Assembly (NCBI RefSeq): GCF_003751445.1 | Contig: NZ_RJUU01000001.1 | Span: 5,198,001 to 5,262,000 of the forward strand | Length of the DNA: 64,000 bases | Reading direction: 5' to 3' | From: Streptomyces sp. 840.1 | GTDB lineage: Bacteria; Actinomycetota; Actinomycetes; Streptomycetales; Streptomycetaceae | Part shown: one piece after another, positions 8,379-16,755 of the stretch | Layout of the letters: each line of letters starts with the position of its first letter | Position numbering within the stretch: position 1 is the stretch's first letter | Notes under the pieces: generated by a model | What the model was told of the DNA's origin: nothing | Database searches by the model: none | What the model saw: only the letters and a program-made list of their open reading frames with translations | Position numbers and translations under genes: made by a program

Positions 8379-8659
8379 CGGGTGCGGTTCCTCGTAGTGC
8401 GGACGCGGTGCTGGATCTCGGCGGCGAGTTCGACCAAGGCGGCCGGGCCGTCGAGGACGCGGACGGGGGCCTCGGGGCGGTCCTGCGTGAGCCACTGGCC
8501 ATTGGGGGCCAGCACGGCTCCGTGCAGGAACTGGTGCCGTACGAGCACTTCCGCCCAGGCGCCGGCCTCGGCGGTCGACGGGGTGCGCGTACGCGGGTGA
8601 CTCGCGGGAATGGTGGTCCTCCTTCGCAGGGGGTGGTGGCCCGGCATCGGCCGGGCCAC
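8375..8659 (-). CDS. Small mobilization-operon protein (about 78-94 aa)
   Basis: The conserved-looking part is AWAEVLVRHQFLHGAVLAPNGQWLTQ...ALVELAAEIQHRVRTTRN. Its stop overlaps the mobC start (ATGA), indicating coupled translation. The only strong ribosome-binding site (GAAGGAGG, about 8618-8625) lies inside the frame, 6 bp before ATT at 8609-8611, so an ATT start giving 78 residues is possible; ATG 8657-8659 has no good site. Function unknown; its position suggests an accessory DNA-processing role. Confidence 0.55.
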   Translation of the reverse strand: MARPMPGHHPLRRRTTIPASHPRTRTPSTAEAGAWAEVLVRHQFLHGAVLAPNGQWLTQDRPEAPVRVLDGPAALVELAAEIQHRVRTTRNRTR

Positions 8660-8705
8660 CGGTCGGAATGCGGCATCAGGTGCGTGACCTGCTTCTTTGC
8701 GGGGG

Positions 8706-8897
8706 TCAGCCGCACTCGGGGCAGCGGTCGAGGTGTCTGTTCAAGGCCCGCGCCATGTTCCGCTTCACTGAGAAGGCGTTCTTCGCGCTGGTCTTCGCCG
8801 ACGTCGATCCCTGGTGACGCTCGGAGTGACCGCGTAGAAAGCGGATGTCCTGCTCAAAGGCGGACTTGATGGTGGCGAACCGATGGCAGGTCTTCAC
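8706..8897 (-). CDS. Small basic protein ending in CPECG, 63 aa
   Basis: Begins GTG at 8895-8897, overlapping the stop of the upstream membrane-protein gene (GTGA). It is basic and helical, with HLDRCPECG at the C-terminus and CH near the N-terminus, which could form a small zinc site. No family is recognised. Position and overlap place it in the mobilization operon. Confidence 0.6.
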   Translation of the reverse strand: MKTCHRFATIKSAFEQDIRFLRGHSERHQGSTSAKTSAKNAFSVKRNMARALNRHLDRCPECG

Positions 8898-10663
8898 CGT
8901 GTCGTGCTCCTTGTCGTGGTGGTGGCCGCCTCGTCGCGCAGCCTCTGCAAGACCGGTGTCAGGCGGTCGTTCCGGCCGCCCTGGATGCCCTGGGCGCGGA
9001 GGATCTCCCGCACCTGGGGACGGGTGATCGACGCGTTGCCGTCCCGTTCCAGCAGCGCGGGCACGTGCGGACGAACCCGGTCGACCATCTGCTCGACGGT
9101 CAGCCGAGGGCCCTTCCGCGAGCGCTTGGGCTTCAAGGTGACCGGACGGTTTCGGGAGCCGCCCTTCGGCGACTGCTTTCGCCGCTGGGGGACGGTGTGG
9201 GGACGGTCCCCTTCGGGCTCGGTCCCCGCTTCGGTGTCGGGGTGTTCCTGGTCCCCGTCGTCGTTGGGGACGGTGTGGGGACGGTCCCCTTCGGGCTCGG
9301 TCCCCGCTTCGGTGTCGGGGTGTTCCTGGTCCCCGTCGTCGTTGGGGACGGTGTGGGGACGGTCCCCTTCGGGCTCGGTCCCCGCTTCGGTGTCGGGGTG
9401 TTCCCGGCCCTCGTCGTCATTGGGGACGGCCGCCGGGGAAGGGCCGCCGCCCCTCTGCGCTGCGACTTCGTGAACGTTGCCGCCCGCGCCGTCGTCGCTC
9501 TCCTCGGTCCCCGGGACCACGACGTGACCCTCCGTCTTCACCTCTTCTCCCTGGCTGGGCAGACGCGAGTCGCGCTCACCGAGGTGGTCCCCGTTGTCGT
9601 TGGGGACGGTGTGGGGACCGTCCCCAACGGGTTTGGCCGCCGTTCCCGTCTCGGCTGCGTCCCCGACAGTTCGGTTCCCGATCGAGGCCGCGATTCGGGG
9701 ACCGGCCTTGGGGACCGTCCCCGAATGGCTCGCGTGTTCCTCGGAGTTCATCCGAGTCCCCGGGGCCGCAGCGCGTGGGGACCGGTCCCCACAGTGGTCG
9801 TCCTGCCCCCACGAGGGCTGAGTCCATGGGGACGGCAAGGCGACGGAGGCGAGGGCTGCGGCATGCCGACGGGCGGCCAGCTGCTCCAGAAGCGCCCGAC
9901 GCTGATCAGGGTCGGTGCCGACCCTGGATCGTGAGAGGGCCGTCTCAAGCCGCCGCTCGATCCGGCGCCCGTAACGATTCGTGCGTTCCTTCTCCGGCAT
10001 CTTGGCCAGCCGCGAGGCGAGAGCCCCTGCCCGTTCCGTGGCGCGCTCCCGGGTGATCTGGGCGGCGTCGCGGTTGCGCGTGGCGACGCCCAGGCGCGAG
10101 AGGAGACGTTCCCGCACTTCGCGCCCGAGCGTCGCCAGCAGCCCCTGCGAGGCGGCGTCCGGCTTGTGCAGTCGCAGCTCGATACCCATGGCCAGATGCC
10201 AGAGCATGGCCGCCATGACCGGACCGACGATCGCTCGCACGGTGCCGCCGACCGGCCCTGATTCCGCGTACGCCGGGATGATCTGCACCCCGGTGAGCAC
10301 CCAGACCAGGGTGCCGGGAACGCCGGGTGCGCCTTGATTGCGCAGGTTCTGGCGGGCCAGGAGGGCGTTCGCGAACAGCGCCAGCTCGGCGGTGGAGAAG
10401 AAGGCAGCCCGTTGCACAGTGCCGGCCATGCCGAGGTAGTCAGCGGCGAAGAACCAGCTGGTCTCCGCGCTGTATGCCGTGCAGCCCAGTGCAGCGAGGG
10501 CGGCGACCCAGACCGTGGGGGTGCCGGCGCGCAAGCCACCTGCCTGTGTCCGGTTGCGTCGGATCGACCATCCGGCCAGCACCAGGGCTAGCACTCCGGC
10601 AGCTGCGACTGTGTAGACAGGATCGATACCGAGGGGCAGAGACATGGCGATGGGGTGAGTCAT
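8894..10663 (-). CDS. Membrane protein with repeat region (Spd-like), 589 aa
   Basis: Residues 1-165 hold about four to five hydrophobic segments (for example VYTVAAAGVLALVLAGW and TVWVAALAALGCTAYSA). A basic coiled region (about 175-265) and a long acidic, disordered region follow. That region has three 26-residue repeats containing EHPDTEAGTEPEGDRPHTV. The C-terminus (LTVEQMVDRVRPHVPALL..ITRPQVREILRAQGIQGGRNDRL) resembles a winged-helix DNA-binding fold. The layout recalls SpdB-type membrane proteins used in spread of Streptomyces plasmids; this is by analogy. Its start overlaps the whiB-like stop (ATGA) behind GAAAGG. Confidence 0.75.
   Translation of the reverse strand: MTHPIAMSLPLGIDPVYTVAAAGVLALVLAGWSIRRNRTQAGGLRAGTPTVWVAALAALGCTAYSAETSWFFAADYLGMAGTVQRAAFFSTAELALFANALLARQNLRNQGAPGVPGTLVWVLTGVQIIPAYAESGPVGGTVRAIVGPVMAAMLWHLAMGIELRLHKPDAASQGLLATLGREVRERLLSRLGVATRNRDAAQITRERATERAGALASRLAKMPEKERTNRYGRRIERRLETALSRSRVGTDPDQRRALLEQLAARRHAAALASVALPSPWTQPSWGQDDHCGDRSPRAAAPGTRMNSEEHASHSGTVPKAGPRIAASIGNRTVGDAAETGTAAKPVGDGPHTVPNDNGDHLGERDSRLPSQGEEVKTEGHVVVPGTEESDDGAGGNVHEVAAQRGGGPSPAAVPNDDEGREHPDTEAGTEPEGDRPHTVPNDDGDQEHPDTEAGTEPEGDRPHTVPNDDGDQEHPDTEAGTEPEGDRPHTVPQRRKQSPKGGSRNRPVTLKPKRSRKGPRLTVEQMVDRVRPHVPALLERDGNASITRPQVREILRAQGIQGGRNDRLTPVLQRLRDEAATTTTRSTTR
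9187..9425. repeat. Three tandem 78-bp repeats in coding sequence
   Basis: Identical landmarks recur exactly 78 bp apart (ACGGTGTGG at 9192, 9270 and 9348). Each unit encodes 26 residues of the membrane protein. The first two units look identical over their length and the third diverges at its 3' end. The frame is kept because 78 is a multiple of three. Confidence 0.95.
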
Positions 10664-11289
10664 GCGGCCTTTCGGAGAGCGGCGATCAGGGAGTGGGTCT
10701 GAACCTGGCGGGGCACCTGCACCGGCGAGGCGACGTCCTCGTCCTCGGCTGTTTCGTCGTCGTCGGCCGGCTCGGTCTCGTCGTCCTGGTCCCAGTAGCG
10801 GTCGCGGTCGGCTACAGCGTGCGCGGCGTTGCGCATCAGGTCACGCGCCCAGTCCAGGTCGAGCCGCAGCGTGAAGGCGAGGCGCTCGGGGCTCCAGCCT
10901 CGGACGTACGCGTGGCGGGTGGCGGCCTCGCGTTCGGCCTCGCTGAGGTGGATGTCGCGTCCTTCGAAGGCCGCCTTCACTCGGCTGTAGTCCAGGCGCT
11001 TGTTGACCTTGGCGTGCCAGGGGCGGCGCTCGTCCTCAGTGAGGCCGCCCCACATGCCGTGCCGGATCTCGTTGTCGAGGGCGTAGTCGAAGCACGCCTT
11101 CTTCACCGGGCACTGGCCGCAGATCGACTTGGCCTCGTCGATGGCCGCGCGGGCGCGGGCCGCGTGGAAGAACAGCGCGTCGATGACCCTGGGCGGCAGG
11201 TTGTGGCACAGGCCCCGGGCCTGCCAGCTGTGGTCAGCGATGCCCCGGATAGTCGGGGGCGGCGTGTGGTTGGTGGTGATGTGGCGCAA
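10660..11289 (-). CDS. WhiB-family transcriptional regulator
   Basis: 209 aa. Four cysteines that would bind a [4Fe-4S] cluster are visible: ARGLC near residue 28 and ICGQCPVKKAC near 57-66. The family turn motif GMWGGLTEDERR (about 79-90) follows. An acidic C-terminal extension (DDETEPADDDETAEDED) makes it longer than chromosomal Wbl proteins (80-130 aa), as is common for plasmid-borne members. The start is TTG 11289 with GGAG 6 bp upstream. As the head of the whiB-membrane-mob gene group it probably controls transfer functions. Confidence 0.9.
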   Translation of the reverse strand: MRHITTNHTPPPTIRGIADHSWQARGLCHNLPPRVIDALFFHAARARAAIDEAKSICGQCPVKKACFDYALDNEIRHGMWGGLTEDERRPWHAKVNKRLDYSRVKAAFEGRDIHLSEAEREAATRHAYVRGWSPERLAFTLRLDLDWARDLMRNAAHAVADRDRYWDQDDETEPADDDETAEDEDVASPVQVPRQVQTHSLIAALRKAA

Positions 11290-11437
11290 GGCAGTCTCCA
11301 GAGGGCGCCTTCGGAGTGCGCGGGGCGTTCGACACCGGCGGTGGCGGGGTGCGAGGTTGGCGCGGCGAGGCGGGCTCGGGGTACGGCAAGGGGCCGTACG
11401 TGAGGCGGAACGTTTTTATGGAGAGGTGAGGGCTGGG

Positions 11438-12124
11438 TCAGGCGGGTACTGCCTGCGCCTGAGCGGCCAGGGCGCCCTCGACACGGCCCGGATGCGGCTC
11501 GATCCGCGGTTTCGTGCTCCGGTCCCGGACACCGCCACCGCTGCGTTCACGGCAGGGCTCGCCTACTGCGGCGCGGCACCTCTCGCACGGGACGCTGAAG
11601 AGGTCGGGGCCTCCTGCGGCGATGGCGGCTTCGCGGGCAGCGCGGGCCGGCCGGAAGGGCGCCAGCTCGGCTCGTACGGTGGGTGGGACGTAGGCGCCGA
11701 CGGTGTCGAGCATGTCCTGCAGACGGGGACTCGGTTCCCCCGACGTGACCTCGCGGTGAGGCGACGGCGCTATCCGGCCGGTCACGACGGCCTTGCGGGT
11801 CGCGACAAGCTCCGCTCTCCAGGCTGCCGGATTGTCCGGGTCGGCCATCGGGGTCGGGTCGGTATGCCGGCGCAGCCGGTCGCGGTAGTGCGCGGTCCAC
11901 TCGCGGGCAACGTCGGCGGCGAGGATCGGGTACCGGGAGGCGATGACGCACTTGCGGACGATGTCGCGCACATCCCAGCCCTGGCCGGTGGCCATGGGCA
12001 CGCTGCCGAGCAGCTCGTGCCAGTTGTCGAGCTGGGATCGGGCCTCGCCTTCGTCCGTGCGGATGAGGCGGGGATCGATGCGGCCGACGTAGGTGAGCAC
12101 GGCAGCAACTTCACGACGGTTCAA
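11438..12124 (-). CDS. Zinc-finger domain protein of mobile-element type
   Basis: 229 codons from TTG 12122-12124, chosen because GGAG lies 8 bp upstream and the upstream gene stops at 12130. The N-terminal helical part (NRREVAAVLTYVGRIDPRLI...VRKCVIASRYPILAADVAREW) is followed by CERCRAAVGEPCRERSGGGVRD near the C-terminus. This resembles the short phage/plasmid zinc finger whose pattern is CxxC...GxPC. This type recurs on Streptomyces integrative elements beside winged-helix proteins, as here. Specific role unknown. Confidence 0.75.
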   Translation of the reverse strand: MNRREVAAVLTYVGRIDPRLIRTDEGEARSQLDNWHELLGSVPMATGQGWDVRDIVRKCVIASRYPILAADVAREWTAHYRDRLRRHTDPTPMADPDNPAAWRAELVATRKAVVTGRIAPSPHREVTSGEPSPRLQDMLDTVGAYVPPTVRAELAPFRPARAAREAAIAAGGPDLFSVPCERCRAAVGEPCRERSGGGVRDRSTKPRIEPHPGRVEGALAAQAQAVPA

Positions 12125-12129
12125 CGCAG

Positions 12130-13035
12130 TTACTCCGTTCCAGTCGGTTCGTCGACGGCGGCGAGCAGGGCGGCCATGTGCGCGTCGGCGCGGGTCATGC
12201 CGGCCTGCGGGGCGGAAGTCCCGCCGGGCAGGGCGTAGAGGCTCGGGCGCTGGGGTGTGGGGCTGTGCTCGCGGGCGATCCAGGACCGCCAGTCGCAAGC
12301 CCAGGCTGCGGTGGAGCGCGGGCCCCAGTCGGCTCGGTGGTGGCGCCACTTCTCGTCGGCGGCCTGGAGGCCGGGCTCGCCAAGGCGCGTGAGGTGTCCC
12401 TCCTGCTGAGCCCAACTCAGGCTCGCGTCGTCGACCTTCCATTCCCCTGCCGAGGTGAGAACGGCAGCACTACTGCTGCTGTACTTACGGTTCACCTTCG
12501 GTTCACTACGGTTCTGGGGGTCAGGGTCCGCCCCCCAGGGGGGTCGGCTTCCGCCCCCGGGAGGGGGCGGGTTCTGACGAGAGGGTGCAGGTTCAGCCCC
12601 GGTCAGTTCCTGACGACGGGGGTTGGATTCTGCCCCGGCCCTTGGCCAGATACCGTGCCTTCGCAGCCGTGCCGTGTCCAGCTCGGGTACTGGGTCGCTG
12701 TCGGTCAGGGGCTCGACGTACGCGTCGGGGTCGTCCTCCTTCACCGCCGCGACCTTGGCGAGCCACGCGGCGGCACGCGGCAGCCGGTAGACCGTGCTGT
12801 GCTGCGGGCCGTAGTAGTCGTCGAGCACCCTCAGCTCGCCGGCATCGGACAGTGCGGCGAGAGCGGCGCGGACGGCGTTGCGGCTGGCGTTCGTCCGCCG
12901 CATTAGTGAGCTGAGGGACGCCCAGGCGACGCACTGGTCGTCGGGTATTCGGTCGGCGATGGAGAGCAGGACCAAACGTGCGTTCCCGCGGCTGGTGCTG
13001 CTTTCCCAGGCCCACTCGCGCGTGTCCACGCTCAT
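12130..13035 (-). CDS. Winged-helix DNA-binding protein of mobile element
   Basis: 301 aa from ATG 13033-13035. Residues about 8-90 (REWAWESSTSRGNARLVLLSIADRI...WASLSSLMRRTNASRNAVRAALAALSDAGEL) form a GntR-like winged helix. The middle is Pro/Arg-rich and disordered, and the C-terminus (ADEKWRHHRADWGPRSTAAWACDWRSWI) is typical of replication/transfer-associated HTH proteins on actinomycete elements. The longer reading from 13287 has no supporting start. Five bases separate its stop from the next gene's start, so the two form one unit. Confidence 0.75.
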   Translation of the reverse strand: MSVDTREWAWESSTSRGNARLVLLSIADRIPDDQCVAWASLSSLMRRTNASRNAVRAALAALSDAGELRVLDDYYGPQHSTVYRLPRAAAWLAKVAAVKEDDPDAYVEPLTDSDPVPELDTARLRRHGIWPRAGAESNPRRQELTGAEPAPSRQNPPPPGGGSRPPWGADPDPQNRSEPKVNRKYSSSSAAVLTSAGEWKVDDASLSWAQQEGHLTRLGEPGLQAADEKWRHHRADWGPRSTAAWACDWRSWIAREHSPTPQRPSLYALPGGTSAPQAGMTRADAHMAALLAAVDEPTGTE

Positions 13036-13610
13036 GGGGCCACCGCCGGGTTGAGGTGGGTACTCAGGGCCTGCTCCGCGGCAAGGCTGCCGAGTCCTTG
13101 CTGTAGCAGAGCGACCGGTGCAGTAGCGGGGGCAGCTGCCGAGCGGGTCGGCGGCGCCGACCTTTTGCTCAGGGCAGGCGGCATGTAAGACTCTCCTCCG
13201 TAGTGATAGCCGCGCCGGTGTGCCCCGTGGAAGGGCCGGTGCGGTGAAGGTGGGCAGTCTCCGCCCTTGCCGGGGCGGGAGTGCCATACGCGTTCGGCGT
13301 CCGGGAGTTTGCCGCTCCCTGGCGCCGTCGCCGTTTTCGGGGCCTATGCGGCTCCGGTGGACCGTGCATTCACCATGTGGCTCCTTGCGTCATCTGCCGT
13401 CGGGCGGTGCCCGGCGAGGGACGACGAACATATGCACGGTCTGCAGCAAGGTCCAGACCTTCCTAAAGGACTCTCTACATGTCGCCGTCGGCGCCAGTGC
13501 CTAGCGGCGGCGGCCGCCTGTCGCGAGGGGTGCCGGTTCAGTGCATCGGCCTGTTCGGAGATGACGTTCACGACCCGGCCTTTCGCGCCCACGGATTGTA
13601 GATTTGAGTT

Positions 13611-13636
13611 GTCGGCCATGTGCTCACATGGCCGAC
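13611..13636. repeat. 11-bp inverted repeat
   Basis: GTCGGCCATGT, loop GCTC, then ACATGGCCGAC. A stable hairpin in the divergent intergenic region; it could be a terminator or a protein-binding site. Confidence 0.7.
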
Positions 13637-13732
13637 GTGAGTCCCTAAGCAGGAGCGGCAGCGTGGTGCCGCATCTGCTCCTGGAGGGAGGGCATGGATA
13701 GCCGGAAGGATCACTTCCGCTTCCCAGTCGAG

Positions 13733-13838
13733 AAGCTACGTGATGTAGCTTAGTGAGGCAAGGGGCGTTGGTGTGGGTAGCCCAGAAAGGTCTCCTTCAC
13801 TCCGCCACTGGGGAGTCCGTGATGTAGCTTGTTGAGGC
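13733..13838. promoter_or_regulatory. Palindrome and direct repeat upstream of XRE gene
   Basis: Palindrome AAGCTAC-GTGAT-GTAGCTT at 13733-13751. The 21-bp stretch 13739-13759, beginning CGTGATGTAGCTT and ending TGAGGC, recurs at 13818-13838 with two mismatches, 79 bp away. Spacing and position just before the regulator gene suggest operators, possibly autoregulatory. Confidence 0.6.
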
Positions 13839-13893
13839 GGGAGGGCATTGGAACCCACCTCCCCTGTTGACCCGCAACTCCAGGAGGCCCACC

Positions 13894-14721
13894 GTGCCAC
13901 CACGCCGCTTCGACGGTGAGGAGTTGCGAATCGCACGCCGGAAGACCGGGATGTCGCAGGCGCAGCTGGCCAAGGGGCTGGGGCTGACGGCGCATGTGAC
14001 CGTGGCGAACTGGGAGAATGGAAAGAGGTTCCCGTCGGCCGAGAAGTTGGGGGGCATCGCTGCCATTCTGGGCGTCGATGTCGACCGTTTGTTTCCGCGT
14101 GAGGGGCCGTGCGATCTCCTCGACCTGCGGTGCGACGCGGGATACACCCAGACGGCTGTCGCCCAGAAAGTCGAGGGCCTCAGCAGATTCGATCTCGGTG
14201 ACGCGGAGGGCGGGCGCCGGCGGCTGGCATCCGGTCTGATCGAACCACTGTCCCGCCTGTACGGCGTCGGGCGGGAAGCTCTGGAGGCTGCGCAGGACCG
14301 GAGCTTCCCCGGGCCTCCCACATCGTCATGGAAGCCGCAGAGTCTCGCTGAGAAACTGACCGATATGGCAAGCAACGCGTTCCCCGGCGATCCGGCATCC
14401 GAGGCGCTCTCGAATGCGGTCACTGCCAAGACGGGCACCCGGCTCACGGCGGCTCAGGTCGAGGAGCTGCTGGCCGGTCGATCTCCGGAGGACGTCTTTG
14501 CGGGGGGAACCGCAGAGGTAGTGCTCACCGCAATTGCCGCAGCCCTCGACGTACCCCGACTCAGTCTGGAGGGCCGGGCAGGTGCCGAAGGCCGCGTTCT
14601 GGCCGACCTTCGATACCTGGCCGCTCAGCACGACATTGCGTTGCTGGCGAGCGGCGACAACAGACTGTCACCGGCCATGCTCGCCGTCCTCGCCGACCTG
14701 GTCCCGCCAGCGGCGAAGTGA
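13894..14721 (+). CDS. XRE-family regulator with two HTH-like domains
   Basis: 275 aa. The start GTG 13894 follows AGGAGG (13882-13887) at ideal spacing. First HTH: ELRIARRKTGMSQAQLAKGLGLTAHVTVANWENGKRFPS (about 9-47). A second, weaker one follows in LLDLRCDAGYTQTAVAQKVEG..RFDLGDAEGGRRR. The C-terminal part (SLAEKLTDM...ALSNAVTAKTGTRLTAAQVEELLAGR) holds a further domain found in actinomycete XRE proteins. It is convergent with a membrane protein and a peptidase-like gene, an arrangement seen elsewhere in Streptomyces. It likely represses from the nearby palindrome. Confidence 0.85.
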   Translation: MPPRRFDGEELRIARRKTGMSQAQLAKGLGLTAHVTVANWENGKRFPSAEKLGGIAAILGVDVDRLFPREGPCDLLDLRCDAGYTQTAVAQKVEGLSRFDLGDAEGGRRRLASGLIEPLSRLYGVGREALEAAQDRSFPGPPTSSWKPQSLAEKLTDMASNAFPGDPASEALSNAVTAKTGTRLTAAQVEELLAGRSPEDVFAGGTAEVVLTAIAAALDVPRLSLEGRAGAEGRVLADLRYLAAQHDIALLASGDNRLSPAMLAVLADLVPPAAK

Positions 14722-14738
14722 ATTGAGCATCCGCCCTA

Positions 14739-16010
14739 CTACCTGGCCGTGGCCTGCATCGATACCGTGCGGCCGTCCAGGTTTTCTGCTGCGCCGGGCT
14801 GCCCCGCCCGCGTGTGGAGCGTATGCACGAGCTCCGAGTCGGCGAGCTCGACGTACACGCCGACGACCAGGACTAGCCAGTAGGCTTCCGCTCGCCTGTT
14901 TGCCAACGGCTTGCTCGGGAGCGCCCGCACAGCCTTGGGGTTGTGCCTGCCGGCTCTTGCGCTCGCCAATGCGGCGCTGATCCAGTACGCCTCAGCTGCA
15001 GGTTCGGGGTCGTCGTGATCTTCCGCCAGGCGCTGGGCGCAGGGGAAGAGTTCGGGCGTGGCGTGCTGACGCAGGTGCTCCACCGCATTGGCGATTTCCT
15101 GGATCCGCCGGTCCAGGCGCATGCTCAGCGGGGCCCAGAGCCGGAGAGCCTCCCTGAGCCGAGAGCCTGCCGGCTGCACCGCCAGATGCGGGAACTGCCG
15201 CACGAGGTCTGACCACAACGGAAAGAGCTTCTGATAGGTCCGCCATGCCGCCCACCGCTCAGAGAGGACGATCGTTGAAGGGATGGCGGCGCCCACAGCA
15301 AAGAGAAGGGCAACGGTCAGCGTCACGGAATCAGCGATCATGCGCATCGTGGCGGCGGTGGCCCCGGTGGGCTCCCACACCGTGATAATCCGCATCGCCG
15401 GGTAGACCGTGTAGATCAGCATGGCGGCCGACATGAAGGCCAGACCGATACGCAACGACCGATACTCGGCACGCCAGCCCGCCCTCGCCCATTGAAAGCA
15501 GGCCACACCCGCGACAGCGCCGAGATAGGCGTACGCAACGGTCAGGAACAGGCCGGCACCCCACTGCCCGGCATGGTCCGCGGCGAAGTCAGTGCTCGGC
15601 TCCGACCGGTCCACGGCCGTGAAGAACAGCACGACAAGGATTGCCAGCCACACGAACGCGAAGCCGTGAGCGATGCGACTCACCCAGCCGCTCACCGTCA
15701 TGTGCCGGGGCGGCGTCCCTCTGCCCGACGGCCCCCCGTAGGCCCCGATGACGTACTTCAGCCCCGCCGCGAGTGCACCGAAGGATGTCAAATACTTCAG
15801 CAGAGCCGAGAGATCGGTGACCGCCGAGTGGTCGAGCGCAAACTTCACCGGCGGAACCCTGCACCAGAGCGCAGCGGCGAAACCAGCGCAGGACATCCAC
15901 AGCGCCCTCTGCAGCGCATCGCCGTTCCAGAGGGAGGGGAGCCTCCACAGGGTGGTCGCGGTCATTACGACGGGTACGGCCCAGAGCAGAACATCCAGCA
16001 TGATGTGCAC
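14739..16010 (-). CDS. Multi-pass membrane protein, MAB_1171c-like
   Basis: 423 aa. Six to seven hydrophobic segments lie in residues 1-250 (such as LDVLLWAVPVVMTATTLW, FAFVWLAILVVLFFTAV and LTVALLFAVGAAIPSTIVL), followed by a soluble C-terminal region beginning WAAWRTYQKLFPLWSDLV. The pattern matches the MAB_1171c family of putative transporters, usually encoded next to an XRE regulator and an ImmA/IrrE-like protein, as here. The start GTG 16008-16010 immediately follows the upstream gene's TGA, so the two are translationally coupled. Transport activity is unproven. Confidence 0.75.
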   Translation of the reverse strand: MHIMLDVLLWAVPVVMTATTLWRLPSLWNGDALQRALWMSCAGFAAALWCRVPPVKFALDHSAVTDLSALLKYLTSFGALAAGLKYVIGAYGGPSGRGTPPRHMTVSGWVSRIAHGFAFVWLAILVVLFFTAVDRSEPSTDFAADHAGQWGAGLFLTVAYAYLGAVAGVACFQWARAGWRAEYRSLRIGLAFMSAAMLIYTVYPAMRIITVWEPTGATAATMRMIADSVTLTVALLFAVGAAIPSTIVLSERWAAWRTYQKLFPLWSDLVRQFPHLAVQPAGSRLREALRLWAPLSMRLDRRIQEIANAVEHLRQHATPELFPCAQRLAEDHDDPEPAAEAYWISAALASARAGRHNPKAVRALPSKPLANRRAEAYWLVLVVGVYVELADSELVHTLHTRAGQPGAAENLDGRTVSMQATAR

Positions 16011-16595
16011 TCACCGCGCTCGGAGCGTACGGCGTCGGCGAGGACCGAGCGGGTGCGACAAGGTGGCCTCCAGGCGACTGATCAGGTCGGTACCTGCGCC
16101 CGGTGCACGCACTCGGTGCTTGATCAGATACGCAGTAAGATCTGCTTCACACTCTTCGGCGTATGAGTACCGGGGCCGTGCCGGGATGACCTGGCGCGCT
16201 GCCGGTCCGGGGCCGATGGCCTGCCGCAAGGACTCGGACAGCTCGTAGGGCGCCAAGCCAAATGCCGGCTCCGTGCCGTGATCGAGCCACTCATGAGCCA
16301 ACTGATGCAAAATTCGGTGCTCAGTCTGATGCGGGGTTGGTCTCGGGTGGTAGATCACGTAATCAACGGTCTTCTCCCGGACGCGCAACCCACACGCGGC
16401 AGCCCCTGCGCCTTCTTGGTGATCTTCCAGCGCGATCAGCTGGATGCGCCGGCGCATTGATTCCTCGATCGACGTCACCAACGCAGAAATGCTGAACGGG
16501 TCAGGGAGCGGGAGAGCGGCAAGGCGCGAGTCGCACTCCTTCAACAAGTCGCGCATTTCGTCCGCCTTGCTCAGGGCCGTCAGCCGCAGCCTCAT
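16011..16595 (-). CDS. ImmA/IrrE-like peptidase-fold protein with altered active site
   Basis: 194 aa. The region DYVIYHPRPTPHQTEHRILHQLAHEWLDHG (about 90-119) aligns with the zinc-peptidase helix of ImmA/IrrE-type proteins often annotated as toxin components. The expected HExxH reads HQLAH: the two histidines remain but the catalytic Glu is Gln (CAG on the minus strand). It may therefore bind metal without cleaving, or have lost activity. It is coupled to the membrane protein that follows. The start ATG 16595 is uncertain; ATG 16556 is an alternative. Confidence 0.7.
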   Translation of the reverse strand: MRLRLTALSKADEMRDLLKECDSRLAALPLPDPFSISALVTSIEESMRRRIQLIALEDHQEGAGAAACGLRVREKTVDYVIYHPRPTPHQTEHRILHQLAHEWLDHGTEPAFGLAPYELSESLRQAIGPGPAARQVIPARPRYSYAEECEADLTAYLIKHRVRAPGAGTDLISRLEATLSHPLGPRRRRTLRAR

Positions 16596-16755
16596 CTGCC
16601 GTGCTCACATTCAGTCGGAAACCACTTGCGGGTGCATGGTGACGATATGCACAGAGGCTCATGGTCATGCGATCGGGGGGTGGCGCTATTCCGTTCTGCC
16701 CGGTTTGACCGAAGGGTGGCTGGTGCTAGGGCTGATCGAGTGTGCGGGATTCTGC

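Larger units (their letters stand above)
13036..13893. other. Regulatory intergenic region between divergent units
   Basis: An 858-bp divergent region between the mobilization-side genes (minus) and the XRE regulator (plus). It holds a hairpin at 13611-13636, a palindrome at 13733-13751 with a partial direct repeat at 13818-13838, and the regulator's ribosome-binding site. A 91-codon minus frame (13619-13344) starting MADNSNLQSVG lacks a ribosome-binding site and is not called. Confidence 0.6.

Noticed and set aside
9187..9425. Repeat array considered as CRISPR
   Set aside because: Units are contiguous 78-bp tandem repeats without spacers and encode protein in frame.
13344..13619. 91-codon minus-strand frame (MADNSNLQSVG...)
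   Set aside because: No ribosome-binding site, its start overlaps a hairpin, and the C-terminal half is Arg/Cys low-complexity; too weak to call.
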